From an uncultured Clostridia bacterium (GTDB lineage: Bacteria > Bacillota > Clostridia > Lachnospirales > Anaerotignaceae), in the NCBI GenBank assembly GCA_937901125.1, contig CALCGT010000058.1:56551-120550 (forward strand): DNA of 64,000 nucleotides, in the 5' to 3' direction. The notes below the pieces were generated by a model that had not been told where the DNA came from, did no database searches, and worked only from the letters and a program-made list of their open reading frames with translations. Within the stretch, counting starts at the first letter, position 1. The number at the start of each line of letters is the position of its first letter. The position numbers were made by a program, and so were the translations under genes. This document shows positions 41,579-51,338 of this stretch, piece by piece.

Positions 41579-42949
41579 ATGGTACATCAATATCAATTGA
41601 ATGGTTATAACATTGTGCTGGATACCTGCAGCGGCTCTATCCATAGTGTGGACCAGCTGGCTTATGACGTTATCAGCATGATTCGGGAAAATATGCAGGG
41701 GGATATCATCGATGCCATGGTGAAAAAATACGATGATGTCACAGCAGAGGATGTACAGGAATGTATCGACGATGTGGTGGAACTGAGAAAAGCAGGCAAG
41801 CTTTTCACCCCTGACAATTATGAACATCTGGCTTATGATTTCAAGGCGAGAAACACAGTCATCAAGGCGCTGTGTCTCCATGTGGCTCACACCTGCAACC
41901 TGAACTGCTCCTATTGCTTCGCCAGCCAGGGCAAATATCAGGGGGAACGGGCACTGATGACTTTTGAAGTGGGCAAGCGCGCCATCGATTTCCTGATCGA
42001 AAATTCTGGTACAAGACGGAACCTGGAAGTGGATTTCTTTGGCGGCGAACCCCTGATGAACTGGGATGTGGTAAAGCAGATTGTTGCTTATGCCAGAGAA
42101 CAGGAAAAAATCCATAATAAAAACTTCCGTTTTACTTTGACTACAAACGGGATTCTGGTGGATGATGAAGTCATCGAATTTGCCAACAAGGAAATGCACA
42201 ACGTGGTACTGTCTTTGGATGGCAGAAAAGAAGTCCATGACCACCTGAGAAAGAATTACGTAGGGGAAGGCAGCTACGATACCATCTTGCCCAAATTCCA
42301 GAAATTCGTGGAAGCCCGCGGCGATAAGAACTATTATATGCGTGGCACTTTCACCCACAATAACGTAGATTTCACAAAAGACCTGTTCCATATGGCAGAC
42401 CTTGGCTTTACGGAACTGAGCATGGAGCCTGTTGTTTGCGACCCTGCAGACCCTTATGCCCTGACAGAAGAGGATAAACCTATCCTGTTTGAACAGTATG
42501 AAATTTTGGCGAAGGAGATGCTCCAGAGAAAGAGAGACGGCAAGCCTATCACCTTCTACCACTATATGCTGGACTTGGAGCATGGCCCTTGCATCTACAA
42601 GAGAATTTCCGGCTGCGGCAGCGGCACAGAATATATGGCAGTGACCCCTTGGGGTGAGCTGTACCCCTGCCATCAGTTTGTTGGAGATGAAAAATACAGT
42701 ATGGGCGATATCTGGGAAGGCGTGAAAAACACAGAAGTGCAGGATGAATTTAAATGCTGCAACGCTTATGCCAGAGAAGGCTGTAAGGATTGCTGGGCGA
42801 AGCTGTATTGCTCCGGTGGCTGTGCGGCAAACGCATACCATGCAACAGGCAGCATCACAGGCATTTATGAATATGGTTGCGACCTGTTCAAGAAAAGAAT
42901 CGAATGTGCCATTATGATGAAGGTTGCAGAGGCAGAAGAGGGGTTATAA
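41579..42949 (+). CDS. scfB: SCIFF thioether maturase (radical SAM, SPASM)
   Basis: A 456-residue radical SAM peptide maturase. The N-terminal region has a RiPP recognition-like domain; the radical SAM motif is CNLNCSYCFA (CxxxCxxC) near residue 104, followed by VDFFGGEPLMNWDVV. The C-terminal SPASM domain carries clustered cysteines (GCGSGTEYMAVTPWGELYPC, CKDCWAKLYCSGGCAANA). It crosslinks SCIFF. Its stop overlaps the next gene by one base. Confidence 0.97.
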   Translation: MVHQYQLNGYNIVLDTCSGSIHSVDQLAYDVISMIRENMQGDIIDAMVKKYDDVTAEDVQECIDDVVELRKAGKLFTPDNYEHLAYDFKARNTVIKALCLHVAHTCNLNCSYCFASQGKYQGERALMTFEVGKRAIDFLIENSGTRRNLEVDFFGGEPLMNWDVVKQIVAYAREQEKIHNKNFRFTLTTNGILVDDEVIEFANKEMHNVVLSLDGRKEVHDHLRKNYVGEGSYDTILPKFQKFVEARGDKNYYMRGTFTHNNVDFTKDLFHMADLGFTELSMEPVVCDPADPYALTEEDKPILFEQYEILAKEMLQRKRDGKPITFYHYMLDLEHGPCIYKRISGCGSGTEYMAVTPWGELYPCHQFVGDEKYSMGDIWEGVKNTEVQDEFKCCNAYAREGCKDCWAKLYCSGGCAANAYHATGSITGIYEYGCDLFKKRIECAIMMKVAEAEEGL

Positions 42950-44298
42950 TGAAAACGCCCATTTGCGATTTTGTAAAACAGTACACAGAAAAGGACACGA
43001 CCCGTTTCCACATGCCGGGACACAAGGGTGTGTCCTTTTTGGGCTGCGAAAAAATGGATATTACGGAAATCAGTGGAGCTGATGAGCTTTATGATGCGGA
43101 AGGCATCATTGCCGAAAGCGAAGCCCATGCCACCCGTTTGTTTGGCTTTGGAAAGACGATTTACAGTACGGAAGGCTCTTCCCAGTGTATTCGTTCCATG
43201 CTGTTCCTTGCCCTGCAGCAGGCAGAAGGAAGGGCGGAACGCCCTGTGGTGTTGGCGGCGAGAAACGCTCATAAGGCGTTCCTCTATAGCTGCGCCCTGC
43301 TGGATTTGGATGTGGAATGGTTGATGCCGGAGGAAGGGGAGAGAAGTTCTCTCTGCACTTGTCCTATCACGGCGGTACAGGTGGACCAAAAGCTGGCAGA
43401 AATGGAACGAAAGCCCTTTGCGGTCTACATCACTGCTCCTGATTATCTGGGTTATCGCCCTGATATCAAGGCTTTGGCGGCAGTCTGCAAAGAAGCTGGC
43501 ATCCCACTGCTGGTGGATAATGCTCATGGGGCGTATTTGAAATTTTTGAGTCCTTCTCTGCATCCCATCGACCTTGGGGCAGCCATGAGCTGTGATTCTG
43601 CCCATAAGACATTGCCTGTGCTGACAGGGGGCGCTTATTTGCAGCTTTCCAAGGAATGGGCAGAGAAGATTGGCGGTCAGGCGAAAAAAGCCATGGATCT
43701 TTTCGCCTCTACCAGTCCTTCCTATCTCATTTTGCAGTCCTTGGACAAATGTAATCCATATCTGGCGAAAGGCTATCCTGAAAGATTGGCACAGACCATC
43801 GAAAGAGTGAATGTGCTGAAAGAAGCCCTGCGGAAACAGGGCTGGGAACTCATGGATAGCGACCCCTTGAAGCTGACGATCTTTACGGGAAAAATGGGAT
43901 ATACCGGGGAAGAAGCGGCAGAAGCTTTGCGGAAAAAGGGTGTGGAATGTGAATTTGCCGATTTGGATGCGGTAGTGCTGATGGCGACGCCGGAAAATCG
44001 GGAATCGGATTTTGCCAAGGTGGAAGCTACGTTGGGCAGCCTGCCCCCGAAAAAAGAAAAGTCCACCACCATACAGACGTCTTTGACCTTGCCGAAACAG
44101 AAATTGTCTATTCGGGAGGCGATTTTCAGCCAGTGGAAGGAAGTGGATTGCCAAGCGGCTGTGGGGCGCATTTGTGCAAGCCCCTGTGTTTCCTGCCCCC
44201 CTGCTATCCCCATCGCGGCCAGCGGGGAAGAGATCACGGCGGAAATGGCAGCATTATTCCGTGCCTATGGTGTGGAAAAAATCAGAGTAGTGAAATAA
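42949..44298 (+). CDS. PLP-dependent Orn/Lys/Arg decarboxylase-family enzyme
   Basis: A 449-residue fold-type I PLP enzyme. TTRFHMPGHKGVSFLG is the family N-terminus, VDNAHGAYLKF the PLP-aspartate region and CDSAHKTLPVLTGGAYL contains the PLP lysine. The C-terminal domain is shorter than in the E. coli arginine or lysine decarboxylases, as in the SpeA type of Firmicutes. Substrate is not resolved. The ATG overlaps the scfB stop; a GGGG-type site lies upstream. Confidence 0.87.
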   Translation: MKTPICDFVKQYTEKDTTRFHMPGHKGVSFLGCEKMDITEISGADELYDAEGIIAESEAHATRLFGFGKTIYSTEGSSQCIRSMLFLALQQAEGRAERPVVLAARNAHKAFLYSCALLDLDVEWLMPEEGERSSLCTCPITAVQVDQKLAEMERKPFAVYITAPDYLGYRPDIKALAAVCKEAGIPLLVDNAHGAYLKFLSPSLHPIDLGAAMSCDSAHKTLPVLTGGAYLQLSKEWAEKIGGQAKKAMDLFASTSPSYLILQSLDKCNPYLAKGYPERLAQTIERVNVLKEALRKQGWELMDSDPLKLTIFTGKMGYTGEEAAEALRKKGVECEFADLDAVVLMATPENRESDFAKVEATLGSLPPKKEKSTTIQTSLTLPKQKLSIREAIFSQWKEVDCQAAVGRICASPCVSCPPAIPIAASGEEITAEMAALFRAYGVEKIRVVK

Positions 44299-44304
44299 GA
44301 CTTA

Positions 44305-44333
44305 GGACACAGTTGTGGCTGTGTCCTTTTTTA
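44305..44333 (+). terminator. Terminator after the decarboxylase gene
   Basis: GGACACAG and CTGTGTCC form an 8-bp stem followed by TTTTTT. Confidence 0.9.
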
Positions 44334-44511
44334 TGGAAGTATTTTCTTGAATCTTTACAGTTTTCTTAAAATTTTTTTAAAATGAACAAAAGTTTAGTCC
44401 TTTATGGTATGATGATTTACATAATGAAGAAAATTTGCTGGAAACAGGAACTTTTGGAGAGAAGTTCCGTCTGTATAAAAAGGCATTTATGTTTGTTAAG
44501 GAGATGAGGGT

Positions 44512-46878
44512 ATGAACAGAAACAAAAAACTGGTAAAGCGCGCCATGGGAACCGTGCTGGCGGCGGCCATGCTGATTTCTCCCCTGAGCTATTTTGGAGC
44601 GGAAACAGCCTATGGGGCAACCACCTATTATGACCAGAAAACAGAAAAAACAGTGACCCGCGGGGTGACTTATGAAAAGAGCAGCCGTATGACCGATGTG
44701 GGCATCCAGAATATCCATGTGCTGAAGGTTGACCTGACGGAAAGCACCTTGGAGATCCGAGAAGTGGAAAGCAAAAATGATTATGGCCTGAAGGAGACTG
44801 TAAAAAAACTACTGACAGACAATGGTGCTGTGGCAGGGGTCAACTCTGACTTCTTTGGCCTGAGCGGTTCCTATTCTGCGGCTTTTGGTCCCATCGTCCG
44901 TGACGGGGAAGTGATCTCCGCAGGGACGACCCTGAATAAGAAGGAAGGACAGTATGCGGCATTTTTCATGGATGAGGATGGCAATCCCTTCTTCGATTAT
45001 TTTACCATGACAGCCAGATTCGGCAATGAAAAAAAGACCATTGAACTGGCTTCCATGAACAAAGTCACATCCATGGTATTCCCTATCTACTTGGACAGAA
45101 ATGCAATGAGCAATACTTCTAGTTTGGACAGACGTTTCCAAAATCTGGTGAAATTCGTGGTGGAGAATGATACCATTACATACGTTTCCCAGAAGGGCGA
45201 AACGGTGACAGTGCCCGAGGACGGCTATCTGATCGTCATGAGCGGAGATTATTACACCAATGCGGCAAATATGTTTGCGGCAGGGGATGCCATTCGTTTG
45301 GATATTACATCTTCCGTAAATCTGGATGAGATCGATACAGCCTTTGGTGGCGGCGGCAAACTGCTGGTGGACGGCAAGATCACAACGGCAAATTCCATCG
45401 TTGCCAGCGGCAGACAACCCAGAACTGCCTTTGGTGTTTCCAAGGACGGCAACACAGCCATTTTCATGGTAGTGGACGGCAGAGGGGACAGCATTGGTGC
45501 CACCCATTGGGAAATGGGCCTGCTGATGCAGGAATATGGTGCTTATGAAGCCATGCACCTGGACGGCGGCGGTTCCTCCACTATGGCTGTCCAGACAACG
45601 GAGGACAAAGCACCTGTTGTGCAGAATCAGGTTTCTGAAGGCTCTGAACGAAAGGTCATCAATGCTGTAGGTGTTTTCCAGAATGCAGAAAAGGGCGAGA
45701 TTGAACAGATTGCCATCCAGCCTTCCATGACAAGAACTTTGGCAGGCAAGCCTATCACATTTACGGTGTATGGTTTGGATGAATATTATAACCGCATCGA
45801 AATTCCTGCCAGTGCAGTAGATCTGGATGCAGTCGGGGTAGAAGGCACATGGGACGGTTATACTTTTACACCCAAGACTAGTGGCACATTTACGGTGATT
45901 GCTGTCTATGATAACCTTGTTGCACATCAGAACAATGTGGTCAGCGGCAAGGTGGCGAGACTGAGCCCCACCAATACCAACATCAAACTGGCAAAGGCAG
46001 GCGATACAGCCACCATCGCCATGAATGCCTACGATCAGGATGGTTTCTCCTACTGGGCATCCACCAGCACGAATTATACGGTAGCAAATCCGGAGATCGG
46101 TTCTGTTTCCGGCAATGTTTTCACAGCGAAAAAGACAGGTTCTACTTATATCAAATGTGAAAAGGACGGTGCCGTGGCCTATATCACAGTGACTGTCGGC
46201 AATGCTGCAGCGGTGAAAGCACCTGCGGCCACAGCGGCGAAAGATGTGCTGAATCAGCCGGTAACAAAGAAAAATGACGGTGCTTACTACTTCAACGTGG
46301 CAGGAAAGATCGCATATACAGGAGATCAGAAAATTGCGGCGGCAACATACAACAGCGCAAGAAGCAAGGTGAAATCCTATGTGGATGCCAATGCGGACGT
46401 TGCCATTTACGGTGGTGCCAACGATATCCAATCTGCGAAAAAGCTGGATTCCCTGGGCTGGAACGGAAGCTATCGTTTCCTGAACCGCGGCGGTGTCAGC
46501 CTTGCTATGCTTTCTGCGGCGAAGGGCGGCATCACTGCAACAAATCCTTCCCAGTGGGCAAGTTTCACAAGGGATATCGACAATGCGGGCAATGATACCA
46601 TCGTTCTGGTGATGGATAAGACCCCTTCCGATTTCAAATCTGTGGCAGAAGCCAACTATTTCCGTGCAATTTTGAATAAATATGTGGAACAGGGCAAGAC
46701 GGTATTTGTCATCTCCTGCTATAATACAGGCTATTGGACCTCCACAAAGGACGGTGTTCGTTATATCAACCTGCCTAATCTTTGGAGAGCAGACGGCACA
46801 GTGAATCAGAATTATACTATGCTGCGTTTCCGTGTGAAGGATGGCAATGTGACTTACGAAGCAGTCAATATTAAATAA
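44512..46878 (+). CDS. Secreted phosphodiester glycosidase (NAGPA domain) with Ig-like region
   Basis: A 788-residue exported protein. A signal peptide (MGTVLAAAMLISPLSYFGA) precedes a NAGPA/phosphodiester glycosidase domain: GAVAGVNSDFF, RDGEVISAG, GRQPRTAFGVSKDG, AIFMVVDGRGDSIGATHWEM and HLDGGGSSTMAVQ (about residues 100-380). Bacterial Ig-like segments follow (about 400-570), then a C-terminal domain with DKTPSDFKS. It probably acts on exopolysaccharide or wall glycans; no sortase or SLH anchor is seen. GGAGATG precedes the ATG. Confidence 0.85.
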   Translation: MNRNKKLVKRAMGTVLAAAMLISPLSYFGAETAYGATTYYDQKTEKTVTRGVTYEKSSRMTDVGIQNIHVLKVDLTESTLEIREVESKNDYGLKETVKKLLTDNGAVAGVNSDFFGLSGSYSAAFGPIVRDGEVISAGTTLNKKEGQYAAFFMDEDGNPFFDYFTMTARFGNEKKTIELASMNKVTSMVFPIYLDRNAMSNTSSLDRRFQNLVKFVVENDTITYVSQKGETVTVPEDGYLIVMSGDYYTNAANMFAAGDAIRLDITSSVNLDEIDTAFGGGGKLLVDGKITTANSIVASGRQPRTAFGVSKDGNTAIFMVVDGRGDSIGATHWEMGLLMQEYGAYEAMHLDGGGSSTMAVQTTEDKAPVVQNQVSEGSERKVINAVGVFQNAEKGEIEQIAIQPSMTRTLAGKPITFTVYGLDEYYNRIEIPASAVDLDAVGVEGTWDGYTFTPKTSGTFTVIAVYDNLVAHQNNVVSGKVARLSPTNTNIKLAKAGDTATIAMNAYDQDGFSYWASTSTNYTVANPEIGSVSGNVFTAKKTGSTYIKCEKDGAVAYITVTVGNAAAVKAPAATAAKDVLNQPVTKKNDGAYYFNVAGKIAYTGDQKIAAATYNSARSKVKSYVDANADVAIYGGANDIQSAKKLDSLGWNGSYRFLNRGGVSLAMLSAAKGGITATNPSQWASFTRDIDNAGNDTIVLVMDKTPSDFKSVAEANYFRAILNKYVEQGKTVFVISCYNTGYWTSTKDGVRYINLPNLWRADGTVNQNYTMLRFRVKDGNVTYEAVNIK

Positions 46879-46886
46879 GAAAGAAA

Positions 46887-46923
46887 AAATGTTTTCAGGG
46901 GGTTCTCTGAAAACATTTTTTTT
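46887..46923 (+). terminator. Terminator after the phosphodiester glycosidase gene
   Basis: AAAAAATGTTTTCAG pairs with CTGAAAACATTTTTT, followed by more T. Confidence 0.92.
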
Positions 46924-46944
46924 GCCTGGAATCTGCGCTTTTTG

Positions 46945-46973
46945 TTGTAAAACAAAGGGAAATAAGGTACTAT
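46945..46973 (+). promoter_or_regulatory. Putative promoter of the polysaccharide operon
   Basis: TTGTAA at 46945-46950 and TACTAT at 46968-46973 are spaced by 17 bases, 80 bases before the flippase-fusion gene. Confidence 0.5.
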
Positions 46974-47052
46974 ATAGGGTGGGTTAGGATGAGAATTTTT
47001 TGTCTATCCCATCGGTTTTATTTAGATTTTAAATGAGTTTTAGGAGTTTATT

Positions 47053-50000
47053 ATGTCGGAAAAAGGCAATCGGGCGGTAAAGACCGTCAGCTTTATGATG
47101 TTGATTACCCTTTTTGGGAAAATATTGGGCTTGGTGCGGGAACAGCTTTTGGCGGCGAACTATGCTACAGGCATGGAAGCAGCAGCGTTTTTATTGGCGA
47201 GTCGGATCCCCCGTACCTTCTTTGATGTGGTTTTTGCATCGGCCATTTCAGCCAGCTTTATTCCTATTTTTGTGGAATATCTGCAGAAGTATGGGAGGAA
47301 GGAAGCCTATGCCTTGGCAAGTCGTTTTATTACGATGATTTCAACCGTAACGATTTTGATGATGTTGTTGGGCATGGTTCTGGCAGAGCCGCTGACGTGG
47401 CTGATTGCTCCCGGTTACGATATTGAAACAGCAAAATTATGCGTGGAGCTGCTGCGGATGTTATTCCCGACCATGCTGTTTACAGCCATTGCATTTTCCT
47501 TTGTGGGGATTTTGCAGTCCTTGGAGGAATTTAATGTGCCTGCGGCCTTGAGTGTGGCTTCTAACGGCGTATTGATTGTATACTATATTTTTTTCAACAA
47601 AAGATTTGGAATCTATGGTCTGACGATTGCATTCCTGATTGGCTGGGCCATGCAGGCAATTATCCAGATTCCTTCTCTGCATCAGAAGGGCTATCATTAT
47701 CGCCCCGATTTTCATTTTAAGGATGAAGGACTGAAAAAAATTGGGAAGCTGATGCTGCCCGTAATGGTCAGCACATGGATTCAGCCCATCAATTTCATGG
47801 TAAATACCCGTTTTGCATCCCAGCTTTCCAGCGGGAATGTAACAAATGGTGAATTGGGCGTTTCTGCATTGGAATACGCCAACAATCTGTATACCATTAT
47901 CGTTGGTGTTTTTGTTTTGGCTATCGCCAATATGGTATTTCCCCAATTTTCCCGCATGACGGAGGATAAGAAGGGGTTTGGTCTGGCGGTCAGAGGAACG
48001 CTGAAAGCCATGATCTTCCTGCTGATCCCCATGACAGTGGGATTGATGGTTTTGGCAGAGCCTGTAGTAACGTTGATTTACAAGCGTGGAGAATTTGACC
48101 TGCTGGCAACGGAGCTGACCTCCAAAGCCCTATTTTTCTTTGCTTTGGGCATGGTAGGCTATGGCGTGCAGAATATCCTGAGCCGTGCTTTTTATGCCAA
48201 TCAGGACGGGAAAACCCCTTTCTATTCCGGTCTTGTTTCTATTGTCATCAATGCGGTGCTTTGCTGGCTGCTCTTAGAGCCTATGGGCATCGGCGGTCTG
48301 GCGTTGGCGGCGGCCGTCTCTTCCACAGCGGCAGCAGTGGTGCTGCTGGTTCCTGCAGTGAAGCAGTATCCGGATATTCTGGATAAGTCTCTGGTGGGGC
48401 AGATCGGCAAGATGCTTCTGGCGGCAGCGGGGATGCTGGTGCTGGTTTTCGGCTGCAAAATGGCAGTGGCCTCTGTCATAGGCGGTTTGCTTGGACAGAT
48501 TATCCTGCTGTGTGTCTGCGGCGGCGTAGGCATTGTGTCCTACATGATTTTTGCGAAACTTCTCAAAATCGAAGAAAGTGATTTTGTGTTTGATATTATC
48601 AAAAAGATTTTGAAAAGAGGAACAGGCGGCAATGGCGAAGCCATTGGGAAAAGCACCGTAGCTTCCTCTCAAAAGAGAAAGAAAAAATGGAGAACATACT
48701 CTATGGTAGAAAAGATTTCTTTTATCATCGAAGATAGTTTCTGTTTCCGTGTCATCGAGCGTATCTGGAATGTGCTGATGGTGCTTTGGATGGACAGCAT
48801 TGCCTACAGCGTATATGCAAAAATTTGCAGAGGCTGGAAAAATGCCTTTGAAAATAGTGCCATACTGAACTTTCTGCGGGCAAACTGGGACAAGTACCTG
48901 TATACACAGCATGGCATTCTGCCCCGTTTCTGGTATAACCTGACCCATTGGAGCGGCATGGCGGTGCGCAGAAGAAGCAACGGGCTGGCGACTGCTATGG
49001 GGGAAAGTATCATTTTCCGTGTGTTCAATCAGAATTTCCTGATTTTGTGCCTGGCGGGCATCGTGGCGGCGATTCCGATTTTCCCTACCATGCTCTTGGC
49101 GGTATTGTGTCTGGGAACCTTTGCCCTGTATTTCGTACAGCTTTTCTTAGGGCGGATTCGGATGCAGAGAACCAGCATGGTAAGCGTGTTATTGGGCTGT
49201 TTTGCGGCCTGCATCCTTTACGCAGGGGTGACAAGCTATGCCTTCCCTACGGCAATCTTGGCTACCTGCCTGTTCCTGATCTTGATGGCGGTGTTCTTTG
49301 TGGCAAAGGATGCCATTGATACAGAAGAAAAATTGGATTTCATCCTTTGGGTGCTCATCAGCATGGGGGCGTTGATTGCTCTGTATGCGGTTTATCAGTA
49401 TATTGTCGGCGTAGAAATGGACGCCGCCTGGGTGGATGCGGAAAGCTTCGATATCACCACCCGTGCCTATGCTACCTTTAACAACCCCAACGTTTTGGGA
49501 GAATACCTGATTTTGGTAGGATCTCTGGCGGCGGGCATGATGTGGAAGATGCGAAACTGGTTCGGCAGATTGTATTATACCGGCTGCTTCGGTGTTATCT
49601 GCCTGGGCTTGGTGGCAACTGGCTCCCGCGGGGCTATGCTGGGGCTGATGTTTTCCGCAGGTCTGTTCGTTCTGCTCTCGGAAAAGAGACTCATCCCTCT
49701 GGGGATCATTCTGCTTTTGCTGATGCCTTTCATCCTGCCGGAAAGCCTTTGGGCGAGAATTGCCAGCTCCGTGACCATGAGCGACTCTTCTTCCTTGTAT
49801 CGTGTGTCTATTTATCGTGCTGCTTTCGATATTATCCGGCATTATTGGACAACGGGTATCGGCATCGGCGCTTTCAATCAGATCTATCCGCTGTTCTCCT
49901 TCGAGGCGGCGAATGCATATCACGCCCATAACCTGTTCCTGCAGGAATTCATCGAACTGGGCGTGGTCGGTTTCATCGTGATGGTATTGCTGTTCCTCTT

Positions 50001-50226
50001 TTTCTTCCAGAAACTGTATTCTGCCATGAGAACCGTACCCAGAAGATTCAAATTCCTCCTAGGGGCAGTTTTTGGCGGCTTTGCGGGGCTTCTGCTGCAG
50101 GGGCTGACGGATCATCTGTGGTTTGATTACCGCATCGTGCTGTTTTTCTGGTGCTTCATCGGCATCGGCATGGCAGCAGTGCGTGTGGGGGAAAGAAAGG
50201 GCGAAAGAGAAACGGAGGAAAGATAA
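47053..50226 (+). CDS. MurJ-like flippase fused to an O-antigen-ligase-like protein
   Basis: A single 1,057-residue reading frame. Residues 1-510 are a MurJ/MviN-type lipid II flippase with about 14 helices (KTVSFMMLITLFGKILGLVRE; QPINFMVNTRFASQL; GYGVQNILSRAFYANQD). A basic linker (about 515-560, KRKKKWRTYS) leads to a second membrane protein of about 480 residues with the Wzy/WaaL (O-antigen ligase) features TTRAYATFNNPNVLGEYL, VATGSRGAMLG and NAYHAHNLFLQEFIELG. No frameshift or strong internal start is seen. The protein could both flip and polymerise or ligate lipid-linked glycans. It heads the glycan operon. Confidence 0.88.
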   Translation: MSEKGNRAVKTVSFMMLITLFGKILGLVREQLLAANYATGMEAAAFLLASRIPRTFFDVVFASAISASFIPIFVEYLQKYGRKEAYALASRFITMISTVTILMMLLGMVLAEPLTWLIAPGYDIETAKLCVELLRMLFPTMLFTAIAFSFVGILQSLEEFNVPAALSVASNGVLIVYYIFFNKRFGIYGLTIAFLIGWAMQAIIQIPSLHQKGYHYRPDFHFKDEGLKKIGKLMLPVMVSTWIQPINFMVNTRFASQLSSGNVTNGELGVSALEYANNLYTIIVGVFVLAIANMVFPQFSRMTEDKKGFGLAVRGTLKAMIFLLIPMTVGLMVLAEPVVTLIYKRGEFDLLATELTSKALFFFALGMVGYGVQNILSRAFYANQDGKTPFYSGLVSIVINAVLCWLLLEPMGIGGLALAAAVSSTAAAVVLLVPAVKQYPDILDKSLVGQIGKMLLAAAGMLVLVFGCKMAVASVIGGLLGQIILLCVCGGVGIVSYMIFAKLLKIEESDFVFDIIKKILKRGTGGNGEAIGKSTVASSQKRKKKWRTYSMVEKISFIIEDSFCFRVIERIWNVLMVLWMDSIAYSVYAKICRGWKNAFENSAILNFLRANWDKYLYTQHGILPRFWYNLTHWSGMAVRRRSNGLATAMGESIIFRVFNQNFLILCLAGIVAAIPIFPTMLLAVLCLGTFALYFVQLFLGRIRMQRTSMVSVLLGCFAACILYAGVTSYAFPTAILATCLFLILMAVFFVAKDAIDTEEKLDFILWVLISMGALIALYAVYQYIVGVEMDAAWVDAESFDITTRAYATFNNPNVLGEYLILVGSLAAGMMWKMRNWFGRLYYTGCFGVICLGLVATGSRGAMLGLMFSAGLFVLLSEKRLIPLGIILLLLMPFILPESLWARIASSVTMSDSSSLYRVSIYRAAFDIIRHYWTTGIGIGAFNQIYPLFSFEAANAYHAHNLFLQEFIELGVVGFIVMVLLFLFFFQKLYSAMRTVPRRFKFLLGAVFGGFAGLLLQGLTDHLWFDYRIVLFFWCFIGIGMAAVRVGERKGERETEER

Positions 50227-50228
50227 AA

Positions 50229-51338
50229 ATGGAGAAAAAAATGAAAGTCCTCCATGTTTTGACGGACAGAAATATCGGCGGCGCAGGTCGCTGGCTGTTG
50301 TATTATTTGAAATATCATAACAGAGAGAAATTCGAGGTAAAGGTTCTGTTGCCCCATGACAGCCTGCTGGTGGAAGCGGTGAAAGCACTGGATGTGCCTG
50401 TCATCGCTATGGAGGAGATGGAAGATAAGTCCTTCGATAAAAAGGCTATGAAGGCATTGGCGAAGGTGTTTCGGCAGGAAAAGCCGGATATCGTCCATAC
50501 CCATGCCAGCATGACAGCCCGTATGGCGGCAAGGCTGGCAAGAGTGCCTTATATCTTCAATACGAAGCACTGTATGGAAGGGGCACCCGGTCCCCTGCCT
50601 AAGAAGATTCTCCGCAGAAGGGTAAACGCAGCCTTCAGTGATAAGATCATTGCTGTCAGCCGGGCGGTTCGCCGCAGCATGGTACGCGGCGGCACATCCC
50701 CGGAGCAGATCGCAGTGGTCTATAACGGCATCGAGCTTATCCCCATTCCTACGGCGGAGGAAAAAGAGAAGCTTTTGGCATCCTTCGGCAGCAAGAAGGG
50801 GGAAAAGGCAGTAGGCATGGTCGCCAGACTGGAAGAAGTCAAAGACCATGAGACCTTCCTGCTGGGGGCACAAAAGGTGCTGGAAAACCGAAAGGATGTC
50901 CGTTTTTATATTATAGGTGACGGCAGCCTGCGGGAAGAACTGGAAAGAAGGGCGGCAGAGCTGGGTATTAGCGAAAACGTGACTTTCACCGGTTTCCTAA
51001 AGAATGTGGAAACCATCGAGGCGGCACTGGATATCGCTGTCATCACATCTAGGGCGGAAGCGTTGTGCCTGTCCATTTTGGAAAGCATGATCGCAGGGAT
51101 TCCTGCGGTTGGTACAGACAGCGGCGGTGTGGCAGAAGTCATCAAACACGGCGAAAATGGTTTCCTGATCCCCATTGGCGACAGCGATGCTCTGGCGGAA
51201 CGGCTGGAAGAACTGCTGGCGGATGACGAGAAGCGAAAAGCCTTTGGCGAACAGGCGAAAAAGGATGCAGAAAGCACCTTCCTGGCGGATAAGATGACAA
51301 GAAGAATCGAAAAACTCTATCTGGAGGCAAGAAAATGA
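50229..51338 (+). CDS. Glycosyltransferase family 4
   Basis: A 369-residue GT-B glycosyltransferase. The N-terminal half has VLTDRNIGGAGRWLLYYL and DIVHTHASMTARM; the C-terminal half has GMVARLEEVKDHETFLLGA, TGFLKNVETIEAAL, and the nucleotide-sugar EAxxxxxLE-type motif (AEALCLSILESMIAGIPAV). The ATG at 50229 follows GGAGGAAAG. It starts two bases after the flippase fusion and overlaps the next gene by 4. Confidence 0.93.
   Translation: MEKKMKVLHVLTDRNIGGAGRWLLYYLKYHNREKFEVKVLLPHDSLLVEAVKALDVPVIAMEEMEDKSFDKKAMKALAKVFRQEKPDIVHTHASMTARMAARLARVPYIFNTKHCMEGAPGPLPKKILRRRVNAAFSDKIIAVSRAVRRSMVRGGTSPEQIAVVYNGIELIPIPTAEEKEKLLASFGSKKGEKAVGMVARLEEVKDHETFLLGAQKVLENRKDVRFYIIGDGSLREELERRAAELGISENVTFTGFLKNVETIEAALDIAVITSRAEALCLSILESMIAGIPAVGTDSGGVAEVIKHGENGFLIPIGDSDALAERLEELLADDEKRKAFGEQAKKDAESTFLADKMTRRIEKLYLEARK

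Noticed and set aside
48687..48720. Internal start separating the flippase and ligase domains at 48703
   Set aside because: The ATG of MVEKISFIIEDS has only A-rich sequence before it and no strong ribosome binding site; one continuous protein is simpler.
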